Assembly (NCBI RefSeq): GCF_035594125.1
Contig: NC_087151.1
Coordinates: forward strand, 23,915,831 to 23,979,830
Direction of reading: 5' to 3'
From: Scylla paramamosain
Taxonomy: Eukaryota; Arthropoda; Malacostraca; Decapoda; Portunidae
DNA length: 64,000 nt
The notes under the pieces are model-generated. The model was not told where the DNA came from. It did no database searches and worked only from the letters and a program-made list of their open reading frames with translations. Of this stretch, positions 53,498 through 63,500 are shown piece by piece (the first letter of the stretch is position 1; each line of letters begins with the position of its first letter). A program made the translations under genes and the position numbers.

Positions 53498-54151
53498 TCA
53501 ATGACGGGACATAGTTTTAATAAATCTAGGAATCAGCTTCTTACGAGGGGCAGGTGGGGCATTAAGGAGTTTTGGTGTGTTGACATCCTCTGGCATGTTA
53601 GGGGGCATATATTTTTTTTTTTTTTACAGTTTTCCTGCGACTTCTTCTTCACCTCCTGGCCCTCATTGCCGCCTACAGCTGACTCATCTGACTGCCGCGG
53701 CTGTGTTTCGGCAGGCGGCAGCATCAGCGACTCCGGAGGTAGCGGTCACGATTGCTGCAACGGCTGCCACTGTGGTTGTGGCTGCTGCTGCGACTGCTGC
53801 GACTCCTGTCCTGATGGGACATCAGGAGGTGGGCTTGCTGGCAGCGGTGACATGTCGTTATACCTAAAGATCAATTTCTTCTTTGCAGGCTCTGACATTC
53901 TCTCCACATTGACATCCTCATGGTTGGCGCGGCTTAGCTTACCCCCAACATCACCCAGGTAGATATCAAAGCGGAAAGAGATACATTCTGTAACAGAAAA
54001 AAAAAAAGATGAGAACAATGGAAAAGTTTGTTTTTCTCCCCTCCTCTTCTTATTCATGTAATTTACAATGGCGAAGGTGCGTGATGGCATGCAAGGCAAT
54101 GGTATATTTACCCAAGGTTCTCAAGATGAAATGCTTGTCAGCTTGCTCCAT
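53498..54151 (-). pseudogene. Unidentified Polinton-region gene, possibly spliced
   Basis: The main open frame on the minus strand runs from about 53987 to 53749. It contains a FRFDIYLGDVGGK segment and MSEPAKKK (Met at 53898), then turns Pro/Gln-rich. An in-frame TGA lies at 53746-53748; the same frame continues in a Glu/Lys-rich part until an A run at about 53619-53631. After a one-base slip there, a basic Pro-rich tail ends at a TGA at 53498-53500. Upstream, a good acceptor (T-rich run then TTACAG, exon starting at 53987) and a donor GGTAAAT (54111) would define a 124-bp intron joining an ATG at 54151 in frame. I do not recognise the family. Its place downstream of the protease suggests an element gene, but a host exon cannot be excluded. 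Confidence 0.4.
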
Positions 54152-54395
54152 ACTTGGAGATGAGTCCTCGACGTCCAACTGGGTTGAGAGGCGATGGCGA
54201 AGGGACACTTATCCGTCAGCATTTACCCCATATTGACCTCTTTCCCACACCCCGCCCCTTTTCCCTCATCTACCTTATTACCACTTTACAGATATTATGA
54301 CATCTCGCTCGGTTGCCGGCCAGGCAAAACGTAGGCATGCAATGTGGCATTTTACGAAATATTACATAAACCATACGAGTAATTTTTTTGTCATT

Positions 54396-54842
54396 TTATA
54401 GATATTGATGCTTTTTGAAGCTGGTGTGAATAATGAACATTGCACGTTTTAATGTATGCCAACTCAGTATAAGGCAAAAGAACATGCAATAAATGCTGCA
54501 CACGAGGGAATTCAACCCCTGAAGTCGATAATTTAATGTGCTAATTTTCATATATGGACGAGTTTGCATGAAATGATGTAAGACGGCGGAATTGTAATTG
54601 GGATGTAAGTTACAGCTATCGTAATAGCCTATGATCTGACTTTGAAAATTAAGATAAACAGTAATCCAGTGCCCCATGGTCTTCGAGTCACTCAATGTAT
54701 TTAGAATGAAAACGCATGGCTTCTCCTGTTTTCTGGTAAGATTTATCAGCTCTGTCACACGGTGTTGGTTGTGACAGCCTAAAAAATAAACTCAACTGCC
54801 CAAGATGCCTGCTAGACCGGCTTGTATTTCACGTGCATTCAT
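54396..54842 (-). pseudogene. PRO: Polinton adenovirus-type cysteine protease (PRO), one in-frame stop
   Basis: Starts at the ATG at 54842, only 6 bp after the capsid stop. After 16 codons an in-frame TGA (54792-54794) interrupts it; the remaining frame is open to 54396, for a total of about 148 codons. The catalytic layout of adenain-like C5/Ulp1-type proteases is visible: GHWITVY (His), IIGYYDS (Asp), and LQGLNSLVCSIYC with the Gln and the nucleophile Cys. In Maverick/Polinton elements and adintoviruses this enzyme is thought to mature capsid proteins. Its position directly after the major capsid gene fits the family. Apart from the TGA (CGA to TGA or TGG to TGA would explain it), all catalytic residues are retained. 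Confidence 0.85.
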
Positions 54843-54848
54843 GACAGC

Positions 54849-55430
54849 TTATGCGTGGACAATGCAGTGAACGTGACGATAATGATCAATTTCTATGACA
54901 CCGGTAGTGTCGGCGAAAAATATGATGATGCGGTTATGATTACGTTCCTTAGCAGAAGACAGATTAATTCTTAGATTCCCTAATTTATCCAGAGGGATGG
55001 CATTGTGCACGTCCTCTGTCATAAAGTTAAGGAAACATACTGTCCGATCTTTATTAAAAACATCAAATGCTAGGGAATTACGCGTGTCCAATCCTAGTGA
55101 CTCAAGGGTCGTGTAAAATAATATTAACGTGTGATGCGAGAAAGAGCTGCGAACGTTATAAATGGTCTCCCCATTCACAGTGATATGTACATGTGACAGA
55201 TCAGCGTGATGAAAATATAAACCATTCTTATCAATTATGCCTTGTAAGCTGTCCATATCAACTATTGCCATGGTCAAATTTTGAGGTATGATTTGCGCAT
55301 AAGGTAATTCGGCCGTGAAAGATGTTTGATTGGCGTTTAACACATATGTCTTACTGAGTGTCCTATTGAAAGTGTATTATTTAACGATTCTAAGGCGGGT
55401 GGATGCAGCGTGATGTGGTTAACCCATAAC
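54849..55430 (-). pseudogene. MCP: Polinton major capsid-like protein, C-terminal part
   Basis: C-terminal portion of the capsid protein family known in metazoans as F54H12.2-like, found in Polintons and adintoviruses. Seen directly: a segment with SFTAELPYAQIIPQNL, a conserved VHITVNGE region, and a terminal block GNLRINLSSA...VIEIDHYRHV that matches the family's characteristic ending. Upstream of about 55343 the protein continues in a different frame (a LWVNHITLHPPALES segment), so there is a one-base shift between about 55340 and 55360. At about 55430 the gene is cut by an inserted LINE; the N-terminal part lies at 58156-58876. A TAA at the 3' end precedes the protease ATG by 6 bp. Confidence 0.8.
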
Positions 55431-55441
55431 TTAGCCATCTC

Positions 55442-57157
55442 GTGCTTAAATCTATTAAAAAACCCAGCTCTACTACAAAATCAGTTTTTCTCAATAATCA
55501 AATTTTTGACACCCAACTTGAAGTATCAGAGGCATTTAATGACCACTTTACAAATATTGCCCCAAAACTTGCTAACAAACTGCCTCCCACAGACACCTCC
55601 CCAAAATCATTCCTTCGCGGAAACTATCCTCACTCCATGGTGATGCCTCTCGTAACACCCGATGACACAATACAAGTAATAAATGCCCTCAAAAATAAAA
55701 AAAAAGGACATATTGACGAAATACCTATCCATATAATAAAACAATATAATACAATATTTTCCATACCCCTCACATTCCTTTTTAACCAATCAATTAGCAC
55801 AGGAATGTTTCCAGAAAAATTTAAACTTGCTAAAATTATTCCAATACACAAAACTTGTAACAAAACTGATCTTTGTAATTACAGACCCATCTCTATATTA
55901 TCAAATTTCTCAAAAATATTTGAATCTTTAATGAAATATCAACTTATGCTATACCTGAAGAAAAGAGATATTTTAAATAATAGCCAGTTTGGCTTTAGAT
56001 CAGGATTAAACACCTTTGATGCCATAAACACCTTCACGTCAGACCTTTATACTGCACTTAACAAAAACAAATCCATACTTTCAGTCTTTATAGATTTTAG
56101 TAAGGCATTTGACACAGTCCAATCCAGTATCCTCCTTGATAAAATGTACCACTATGGTGTCCGGGGTTGTGTCCATGACTGGTTTCGATCATATTTAAAT
56201 AACAGACACCAGTACACCATTTTCAACAACACCTCATCCTCAACTAAACCTGTAGAGTTAGGAGTACCTCAAGGAAGTATACTGGGTCCTATCCTTTTTC
56301 TTATATACATCAATGACATCTCTAACATTTCTGACACTCTCCACACTATACTATTTGCAGATGATGCCACATTCTATTTGATAGGAGAAAATCCAACAGA
56401 ACTAATTAATAAGACAAATATAGAACTTCAAAAATTCTCAAACTGGTGCCTGGCTAACAAACTTACAGTTAATACCACAAAAACTCATGATATTCTATTC
56501 ACTAAGACTATTACCATACACCAATATCTACCCAACCTAACCATACTAAATGAAAGTATCTTACAAGTAGACAAAATAAAATTCCTTGGTGTAATTTTTG
56601 ACAAACACCTAACTTTTAAGCACCATATCTCCAATCTCTGTCTATGGCTATCCAGAATTATTCCCCTACTTCTCAAAGTAAAACACTTTGCCCCAATTAA
56701 AATTCTTAAATGTCTGTACTATGCTTATATATACCCACACCTTACCTTTTGTAATCCTATCTGGTCCCAAACCTACCCTTGTCATCTATCCCAGGTTAAT
56801 ATACTTCATAAAAAAAATATTAGAATATTAACAAACAGTGATTTTAATGAACATACTCAACAATTATTTAAAAGTCTCAATATCCTAAACCTTGCTGATT
56901 TATCTCAACTCTCCATTGCATCATTCATGTACAAAACATTAAATTTAAGTAACTATAATACACAACCTTTACACAATTACCAAACTCGAAACCAGTATTT
57001 ACTCTACATTCCTAGACCTAATTTAACACTGTTCAAACACTCCACCATGTATATAGGACCTAAGATTTGGAATTATTTACCAGGTGATATAAAACAATCA
57101 AAGAGTCTATCCTGCTTCAAAACAAAATTAAAGAATCATTTGTTATACGCTTATTAG
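55442..57157 (+). CDS. LINE family B reverse transcriptase (5'-truncated, open)
   Basis: 571 open codons without a break. The apparent GTG at 55442 is only where the truncated frame enters from the junction, so the real N-terminus, including any endonuclease, is missing. Motifs in order: NYRPISILSNFSKIFE at about residue 140, VFIDFSKAFDTVQ at about 215, GVPQGSILGP at about 274, LFADDATFY at about 304 (FADD catalytic box), and a thumb/C-terminal region ending near SCFKTKLKNHLL. The intact frame contrasts with family A copies and with the broken Polinton genes around it, suggesting that this insertion is relatively recent. It is not mobile by itself without the missing 5' part. Confidence 0.85.
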   Translation: MLKSIKKPSSTTKSVFLNNQIFDTQLEVSEAFNDHFTNIAPKLANKLPPTDTSPKSFLRGNYPHSMVMPLVTPDDTIQVINALKNKKKGHIDEIPIHIIKQYNTIFSIPLTFLFNQSISTGMFPEKFKLAKIIPIHKTCNKTDLCNYRPISILSNFSKIFESLMKYQLMLYLKKRDILNNSQFGFRSGLNTFDAINTFTSDLYTALNKNKSILSVFIDFSKAFDTVQSSILLDKMYHYGVRGCVHDWFRSYLNNRHQYTIFNNTSSSTKPVELGVPQGSILGPILFLIYINDISNISDTLHTILFADDATFYLIGENPTELINKTNIELQKFSNWCLANKLTVNTTKTHDILFTKTITIHQYLPNLTILNESILQVDKIKFLGVIFDKHLTFKHHISNLCLWLSRIIPLLLKVKHFAPIKILKCLYYAYIYPHLTFCNPIWSQTYPCHLSQVNILHKKNIRILTNSDFNEHTQQLFKSLNILNLADLSQLSIASFMYKTLNLSNYNTQPLHNYQTRNQYLLYIPRPNLTLFKHSTMYIGPKIWNYLPGDIKQSKSLSCFKTKLKNHLLYAY

Positions 57158-57389
57158 TTATACACATGTTATACGCTTGTTATATGTTATATGTTATATG
57201 CTAGCTCATCAGACATTACCCTCATGTACTAGTATCATCACAGTAGTCAATAATTCATGTGAAATGGCAATAGTGAAAAGTATATCTAATAATATACTAT
57301 ATTTTCTTGTATCTTATTTATTCAACTTTCTCCTAGTATTGATAAATTCTTCATGCATTTACATTGCATTATTAGTGTCAGTATCTTTA

Positions 57390-57585
<196 letters not shown>

Positions 57586-57897
57586 GTATTTGTTAAAGTG
57601 CTATTTTATCTTCTGTTCTGTGCAATTTCTTCTAAAATCAGTATTATTAGGTATTATCAAAGGTAATTTGTGCTTCATATGAGGAGTTCCTTTAGACTTA
57701 GCAACTTATTTATATTTTCATACACCCATATTATTATTATTATTATAGGTACAAATTTAGATTTCCTGTTATTGCACAAGGTAAAAACTCAAGGATAATT
57801 CTTCATTATATGGACAAGTGTTTTATTACTCTAATATATAGGATTAAATATTCTTCTTCTTTTATTTTTTTTTAAGTTACTTTTATAATTAGTCCTA

Positions 57898-58021
<124 letters not shown>

Positions 58022-58155
58022 GTCTGCCCATAAAGCAGTTGCTTGCTAAGGGCTGTTTGTTTGTTATAAAATTATATTAAGTTCTTAACTCAACTGTAAA
58101 ATGACAAACATAATAAAGTGTTTAAAGTGTTTAAAGTGTTTAAAGTGTTTAAATT

Positions 58156-58876
58156 TGAAACTGCTGGCGTCTTGGTGTGAATTAAGAATCCATGTTTTGT
58201 TAGCCAATTCTAATTGAATTCTCACATCGACAGAGTCAAGCAGGTAAGCGTCCAGACTTGATATATTCGAAAACAAAGGCGAAGTCATTGAAAGGCCGTG
58301 CGTTTTACAATCTTTTATCATTTGTTTCTCATCTTTATTCCCCCCTGTGAAATAGTCTTAATCAAATTCATTGATTGTGCCTTTTGATCCATCATAATCG
58401 CGGTGGTAGAAGGCGACGCGACCAATAGAGTCAATTTTATCCTGAGGGATTGTTGTAATTATTTTAATGAAGGCGTGATAGTTGAACAAGCTGTTCATTA
58501 AAATAACAAGTGCAAGACTTAAACATCGTATTATTCAAGCCATTACTAAAAGCGATGTGATCGTCGTCGTCTAGTGGCGCGCCATCTGCCTTCGCTATGC
58601 TAACTCGCAATTCTAGAGACCGTGTTGATAGATCCAAAAATTGTCCTGGAATGCCAGGCAGTCTAAATTCAATGTAAGGGTCGTTAATCCCCGCATGATT
58701 ATTAGCATTAGCGTCTAAATTAACGGGTAATGCGTCCAACTTTCGTCTCGCAGCGACTGACGATTCAATGGTATGCAGGTGATTCACCTGCGGGAAGTTC
58801 TCACTCACAGCCGTCAGATAATTGCTCAGGGGGTGGAGGTCGCTCCATCCTGCACATCCAGCCTGTAATGAGTCAT
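58156..58876 (-). pseudogene. MCP: Polinton major capsid-like protein, N-terminal and middle part
   Basis: Upstream half of the capsid gene split by LINE B. The open frame 58808-58464 contains the family's N-terminal strands (PYIEFRLPG...DLSTRSLELRVSIAKADG). A one-base shift near 58480 passes to the frame holding ...SIGRVAFYHRDYDGS..., an in-frame TAA at 58358-58360 follows, and the frame then reads through a LDAYLLDSVDVRIQLEL block to about 58156, where LINE B begins. The start is uncertain: the 58808 codon is GTG and the frame is open back to about 58885, while an ATG at 58876 lies in a neighbouring frame that would need another one-base shift near 58827. The protein would form the icosahedral shell. 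This copy has at least two frameshifts, one stop and one insertion. Confidence 0.78.
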
Positions 58877-58999
58877 CTTCGCGACTAAGCTAAATATTGA
58901 AGATATCTGCTTTATAGCATGTCTTTCTTTTCAGTTGCCTGGTTGGCTGTTTTCTCTTTTTTTCTTTTCTCCGACTCCTACTTTCCTCTATTTCATTAC

Positions 59000-59330
59000 T
59001 CATCCACCTCGAACTATCCTTTCACCCAAACCCTTCACGGCGGCGACGCCTCTATTTCTTAATGATTTGCGAAGTTGTTTCCCCTCTAAAACATCTGTTA
59101 ATAAACCTTTTCCCATTTGGAGTGCTTCGGGTGTCACAGTACGCATGAGAAAGGGAATTGCTCTTTTAGCAAAGCCGCTCAAAACGGAAAATATGCCACC
59201 ACCTCTTCTTGAATGGGGTGGAATAAAAACCTGGATGTCGTCTAACTGCTTTGCCTTTGCTTTGCATAAAAAGCAAGTTATATTCCACTCAAGTGGGAGG
59301 TGTGAACGCTCTCGTCATGATGACCGCCAT
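59000..59330 (-). pseudogene. Small basic Gly-rich Polinton protein (pX-like)
   Basis: The frame ending at a TGA (59000-59002) encodes SRRGGGIFSVLSGF, then AKRAIPFLMRTV, then a basic amphipathic stretch with DVLEGKQLRKSLRNRGVAA. Small proteins with a GG motif, a hydrophobic amphipathic segment and an AG(K/R)xxKxxxxxR-like part lie next to capsid genes in many Polintons and have been compared with adenovirus core/minor capsid peptides. The likely ATG at 59330 lies in another frame, which ends after 13 codons, so a one-base shift near 59290-59300 is implied. It sits between the two capsid genes. The function is inferred from position and composition only. Confidence 0.6.
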
Positions 59331-59399
59331 GTCACGAATAAGACACCGAGCATAATCACCGGCTTTTTATTTCTGTCTGATATGCAGTAAGAGTGTAAT

Positions 59400-60221
59400 T
59401 TATTTACCCCTCCCAAAGTGAATGGGCCGGCCAACTTGATCCGCGAGTTGAATCGCAATCAAATCGATAATAGTTTTACTGAGCGATTTATATGCAGTCT
59501 GATGGAAATCTTTACCGCCAGCGGATTTCATACTAATGACTTCTAATAAGTTCTGACCACCATATATCGTCGCTGACACACAGTCCGTGTAAAATAGTGC
59601 GAAATCTATCCCCCCATCCATTCGAGGCGGGAAAGGGGCGGGAATGAAGGGGGAGTCGTTTTCGGCATATGGACTGTATAAATTATACTTGGCATACTAA
59701 TCAAAGCCCAAGATGTGAGCCATCCTGGATCCAAATTTCGCAGTCAAGTAGCAGAAATGGCCATTGTTCTCGCACTGTTGGGCATTCTGAAGGACGTGCT
59801 CCACCCTTCACATTTTTTCATTATAGTTAAAAAATTGATCACCCTCAAAATACCGGTCATACTCAGTCTTCATATTGCTTTTTAATTCTGCGGCCATTTC
59901 GATATTAATGACGTCAACCATATACCCAGTATCGCCCACCTCCATGCTCGTTCGAGGTGTGTATGTATGGAGTTTATACATGCGTGTTTCATCGGTGTGG
60001 GTTATGGCCCAAATATCAATCCTGCAAGTATAATCACCCGCCACTAGACCCAAGAACTATTTTGGATAAAAGCAGTTTATCAGACCTACTTCATATTCCT
60101 TATTTGGATCAAGATGGATGGGGGAAGTGATTCTATTTTCAAAGCGATGGGGCTGGTTATGGGGGTAGAGCTCGGAGTTGCCCAGACTCGTCAAATACAG
60201 ATAATGCTCTGCTCCTGCCAT
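59400..60221 (-). pseudogene. mCP: Polinton minor capsid (penton-like) protein, three in-frame stops
   Basis: A single uninterrupted phase of about 273 codons from the ATG at 60221 (MAGAEHYLYLTSLGNS) to a TAA at 59400-59402, broken only by in-frame TAG (60057-60059), TGA (59805-59807) and TAG (about 59698-59700). The N-terminus with a LTSLGNSELYPHN segment followed by NKEYEVGLINCFYPK resembles the start of the single jelly-roll minor capsid proteins of Polintons. The C-terminal half has an ATIYGGQNLLEV block and ends VGRPIHFGRGK. No frameshift is needed. Three substitutions alone would restore readability, all explicable as C-to-T or G-to-A changes. Adjacent genes on both sides are structural. 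Confidence 0.72.
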
Positions 60222-60795
60222 GATCAAAATAAAGAATAACAATCATCCCAGTTAAGGAATATATTTATACTCGATTTGTCAAACACACATCAAATTTATT
60301 TCAGAATTTTACATGATATAGTTTATTCAGACTTCCTCACGAGAATAGTTTCAACTTTACTGTGTAAGCAATATAACAGCGACAATCATGGAACGAGCTG
60401 TCGGTTAGCCTACCCTCGACCACCTTCATCTTGACGACTAATTGGAGGGTAGATCCACACGTCAAACCCTCTGTGAGGGGAGTGAGGAGGAAATGTGGCA
60501 TCGTGGACCTTTATTTGCATGTATTGGTCGATATTACACCTCTTGCATAGTAGAATTATTCGTTCAAATTGACGCAGGTGTTATTTTTTTCCTTTGTTGG
60601 TGGGAAGGAATGGAGGGTGGGGAACATATTATTTACTAGGGGATGTGGGTGATGGGACGAACCGTTTTGACCATAACCCTTATCAATTATCCATCCGTAG
60701 GTCTGCACCTCTGATGCGCCTAACACGTGCACGTCAATGACTCATGCGTTATTGATTTGCTTACTCGTTTACAGAGTAACACAGGGCCTTTCATT
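60222..60795 (-). other. Interval between conserved protein and penton gene; short ORFs only
   Basis: There is no recognisable gene. Two overlapping short minus-strand frames stand out. One is open from 60580 to 60410 (57 codons, with CKRC and a DVWIYPPI segment). The other runs from an ATG at 60501 to a TGA at 60337 (54 codons, with a KMKVVEGRL segment). Given the frameshifts elsewhere, they could be halves of one decayed gene of about 80-100 residues, but I cannot name it. The rest is AT-rich, with a GGGGAGGG-like patch on the plus strand near 60600. Confidence 0.3.
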
Positions 60796-61314
60796 TTAAT
60801 ATGCTTCCCAGATGTGGCCGATCCCGCCGCCTACCAGATTACTTCGTTGAGCTGTATTTCTGATGGCGCCCGCGGGGAGTTGCGCCAAGTGAAGTAGCAT
60901 TGATAATAATAGACGCTCATCGGCTGAAATTCTTTTCACGTCACCCTTTCTGTTGCCGAGTACTCGTATGAGATCAAACATGCTTATCCCCGAAAATGGC
61001 AGAAGTAAGTTACCATGATCATCCCATGAAATCCCAGGTTTATCCTCCAATAATTTCAAGAGAGATAAACCGTATTCTCTAAAGGAAGGTGGAACAGCAA
61101 CTCGAATTAAATCATCCAAGGGCGGATTGACAGGAGCGCGTGACGGCAGTGCCACGGTGGAGGCGACAGTGGTAGCGGTTGCCGGCGGCAGAAGTGAAGT
61201 TTTTTTCTTTTTCTTGACTTGTTTTACCGTGAATCGGTGCAGAGTTGCAACGTCGGCCAGTTTAAATTTACACCTCTCGGCAACTGAGATGGGAACTAAA
61301 TAATATTCCTTCAT
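60796..61314 (-). CDS. Conserved Polinton protein of unknown function, intact
   Basis: A complete 172-codon ORF, the only undamaged gene of the element. It begins MKEYYLVPISVAER, a start I associate with a recurrent Polinton protein. It has a KQVKKKKKTSLLPP basic linker, then a low-complexity Ala/Thr/Pro part, then a folded-looking domain with LLKLLEDKPGISWDDHGNL (a pattern of helix, Trp and DxxGNL typical of that protein), and ends in a Gly-rich, hydrophobic tail (NLVGGGIGHIWEAY). Its ATG overlaps the TGA of the upstream gene (61311-61314, ATGA). Function is unknown; being embedded in the capsid/integrase cluster, a structural or DNA-binding role is possible. Confidence 0.65.
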   Translation of the reverse strand: MKEYYLVPISVAERCKFKLADVATLHRFTVKQVKKKKKTSLLPPATATTVASTVALPSRAPVNPPLDDLIRVAVPPSFREYGLSLLKLLEDKPGISWDDHGNLLLPFSGISMFDLIRVLGNRKGDVKRISADERLLLSMLLHLAQLPAGAIRNTAQRSNLVGGGIGHIWEAY

Positions 61315-61653
61315 CTCTGTAGTAAACTTGTTATTGCCGACACGGCTATCGGGAGTAACGCAGCCAATATGCTGCCACCTCGTTTAGAGATTAGAATGGC
61401 TTTTTTTCTTGTACACGAGCGTCCTCTTCAAGGCTACAGTGCGAATATCACTCTTGAACTTTTTCAGGCGGTTAATGATGGAGTCATCGTCCGTCAGGCG
61501 TTTCTTCAAAAAGTTGGCGAATATTTCCAAGATGCAATTGACTTCGTGCTTATTCAAACTCTCCAAGACCTTCTTCCGCAATTTAGGGTAGACGTGAGAG
61601 AGGAGGAAAACAAAATCCTTGTACTTCTATATCAATGGTTTTTCCTCATTCAT
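61311..61653 (-). pseudogene. Small basic/hydrophobic Polinton protein (frameshifted)
   Basis: About 113 codons starting at the ATG at 61653, which overlaps the last 8 bp of the integrase. An in-frame TAG at 61627-61629 follows the eighth codon. The main part is helical and basic (FLLSHVYPKLRKKVLES, then KRTLVYKKK). A T run on the plus strand (61401-61407) causes a one-base shift; in the shifted frame the protein ends in RGGSILAALLPIAVSAI, the hydrophobic GG-containing tail shared by a family of small Polinton proteins found beside the integrase. The stop (61311-61313) overlaps the next gene's ATG. Function is unknown; the tail suggests membrane or virion association. Confidence 0.6.
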
Positions 61654-62755
61654 ATCTTACTAAGTTGTCCGCATCTATCCAAATGTAAAATTTATCTGGA
61701 TATCCACGCCAGTGGACGAAATACTTTCTTTTACCTCGCTCGACCTTTGATCGTAATATATCGACCTGGTAATGTGTCAGAAGAGAGGACTTGATTAATT
61801 CTTCCTTGTAGAATGCACCAGTCACGTCCTCACCTACCAAATCCCTTATGTAATAAATAAGGATTTTATGTGAGTAATTCACACGACTTATCTTAAAAAC
61901 CTCCTCAATATTGTTGACGGTATAACCCTTATTGAATTTAAATTGCGTTCGGGAAGCACGTTGTAAGTGTACAATGTCTCCCACGTCTAATTTGTGACTG
62001 ACAACTTTCTCTCCTCTTGGCCAATTTATATACATGTGTTTAAATTGCCTCCTGACTTGTGACAGGTGGTGGAGGTGGTGAACCTGGGCCTGTGTTTGGT
62101 TATCACCCAAACCGCGGTGTGGGGTGTGATTGTACGTGTTTATTAGGGTGGGCAAGAAGTTAATATACATCAGTGTATTGTTATGTGTGAGATATTTATT
62201 TATTTTCGCCTTTATGGTTCGGATGACCCTTTCTGCCAAACTTGCCTTTGTTTCGCGCGAGTAATTGGAATGCAAGGTAATACCTTTCAAAGTTAAATAT
62301 TTTTTCACTGCTTGATTATAAAATTCGGATCCCTGATCGGTAAAAAAGACGCGACACGCCTGTAAAACTTCCTGACCCTAAAAATTTTTTCAGGGCTTGC
62401 AGGCTACTGCGTCCAGATTTACTTGTCAGCGTTGCTACTTTCAAGTACCTGCTGGAAACGTCCAGGCAAAACATAATGTATTGAATGCCGCCACTGTGTC
62501 TGTGCAGCTTTGTAAAATCTGCCAAATCACAAGTTAAAATGACGGACGGTTTAGAAGCGAGAATTTTTCATTGCGGAAAACGTTTCAGTGTCGGCTTGTG
62601 AGGCGTATAAGTGCGGACGCCCTGCAAAATGCCCTCACATCGCGGAGTGTTAGATTCTTATCGCTTTTCTTCCTCTCTCTGTAGAGTGCTTGCACACCTC
62701 CTAAAGCCGCAGGATTCGTCATATCCCGGTAAATTTCGTCCAAAACTGCGTTCAT
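61646..62755 (-). pseudogene. INT: Polinton retroviral-type integrase with chromodomain, frameshifted
   Basis: Begins at the ATG at 62755, inside the ATGA shared with the ATPase stop, and ends at a TGA at 61646. The N-terminal part has MNAVLDEIYRDM...ALGG. There is a one-base shift near 62623-62630 and an in-frame TGA at 62568-62570. The rve core follows: first Asp in CDLADFTK, second Asp in FFTDQGSEF, and Glu in KASLAERVIRTIK, the last two separated by about 34 residues. A further one-base shift at about 62377-62382 separates the first Asp from the rest. The open 220-codon tail includes an SH3-like region (LDVGDIVHLQ) and a chromodomain (KRKYFVHWRGYPDKFYIWI). The enzyme inserts element ends into the host genome, and chromodomains are thought to bias target choice. 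The catalytic triad is retained but the frame is broken. Confidence 0.87.
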
Positions 62756-63308
62756 AGCAGATAGACTTTCTCACTGGGCGGCTCATCCACAATATTTGCG
62801 CGCAGTTGAATTTCTTTGGGTACGTTCGGGGATGAATCGCACCACAAATAAACTTGATCTCGTCTAAGCACGACATTTTTTATAAATTTCCATAAAGTGT
62901 TTGGCGTGCTCCTTTCCATAAAGTTGCCTGCCCAGACATTCGATTTGATATATATCTCTGTTTTTCATAAGAATGTAATGCGAGGCATTTAAAGTTATCG
63001 TTCTAGCATACTTTCCGGGGAAAAACACATTCTGCGCTATCATTATAACTGACAAATTTTTATGTCTCCCTTTGGTAAAGGCCTCTGCTATCGTTTGAGA
63101 ATTGCCAGCCATGAGAAAATTGTCATCTAATATCAAAAGCGTGTGCGTTTGCGGATCGGCATATGGATTGTCATCATCCATCACGGGATCAATAATTTTC
63201 TCATGCACATGCATGGTGTGTTTTGCCGGAATTTGTATAACCTGCGATAATTATGCGTGTAGGATATCTGAAGAGAATCAGCATCTCTTTGCTAAATGTC
63301 TTGTTCAT
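62752..63308 (-). pseudogene. ATP: Polinton FtsK/HerA-type packaging ATPase, internally deleted
   Basis: The ATG at 63308 starts a frame with the Walker A motif IIIAGYTNSGKT, then shifts frame near 63215. The open frame 63214-62864 carries Walker B as TLLILDDN, a TKGRHKNLSVIMIAQ motif and LNASHYILMKN, all characteristic of the A32/FtsK-like packaging ATPases of Polintons and large DNA viruses. A one-base shift in the T run at 62876-62881 moves the last 40 residues to another frame ending at a TGA (62752-62754) that overlaps the integrase ATG. Only about 30 residues separate Walker A from Walker B, where the family usually has many more, so an internal deletion is likely. The enzyme would pump genome DNA into the capsid; this copy cannot. 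Confidence 0.82.
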
Positions 63309-63500
63309 GTTAAGTTCAGAGGGTCACTAAAAGACGCTTCGATATGTTTAGAGTATTTATTGCTTAACCTTTATTTACATGGTCATGTAGGTAACAGCAT
63401 AACTAGCCTCCCCCAGCTGCATCCTCATCCCTGCCCTCTAATTATGGCGTGGATCTTTCCTGACTCACGCTTCTTCCTCAACCTCCTCTTCCCTCTCCTT

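Noticed and set aside
53577..53867. Ala/Val-rich plus-strand ORFs opposite the leftmost element gene
   Set aside because: Antisense shadow of the Gln/Pro-rich minus-strand frame.
61369..61794. 141-codon plus-strand ORF
   Set aside because: Antisense to the small basic protein and integrase C-terminus, where the minus-strand frames carry recognisable family motifs.
62658..62876. 72-codon minus-strand ORF after the ATPase
   Set aside because: Out-of-frame reading of the ATPase C-terminus and integrase N-terminus produced by a one-base shift in a T run.
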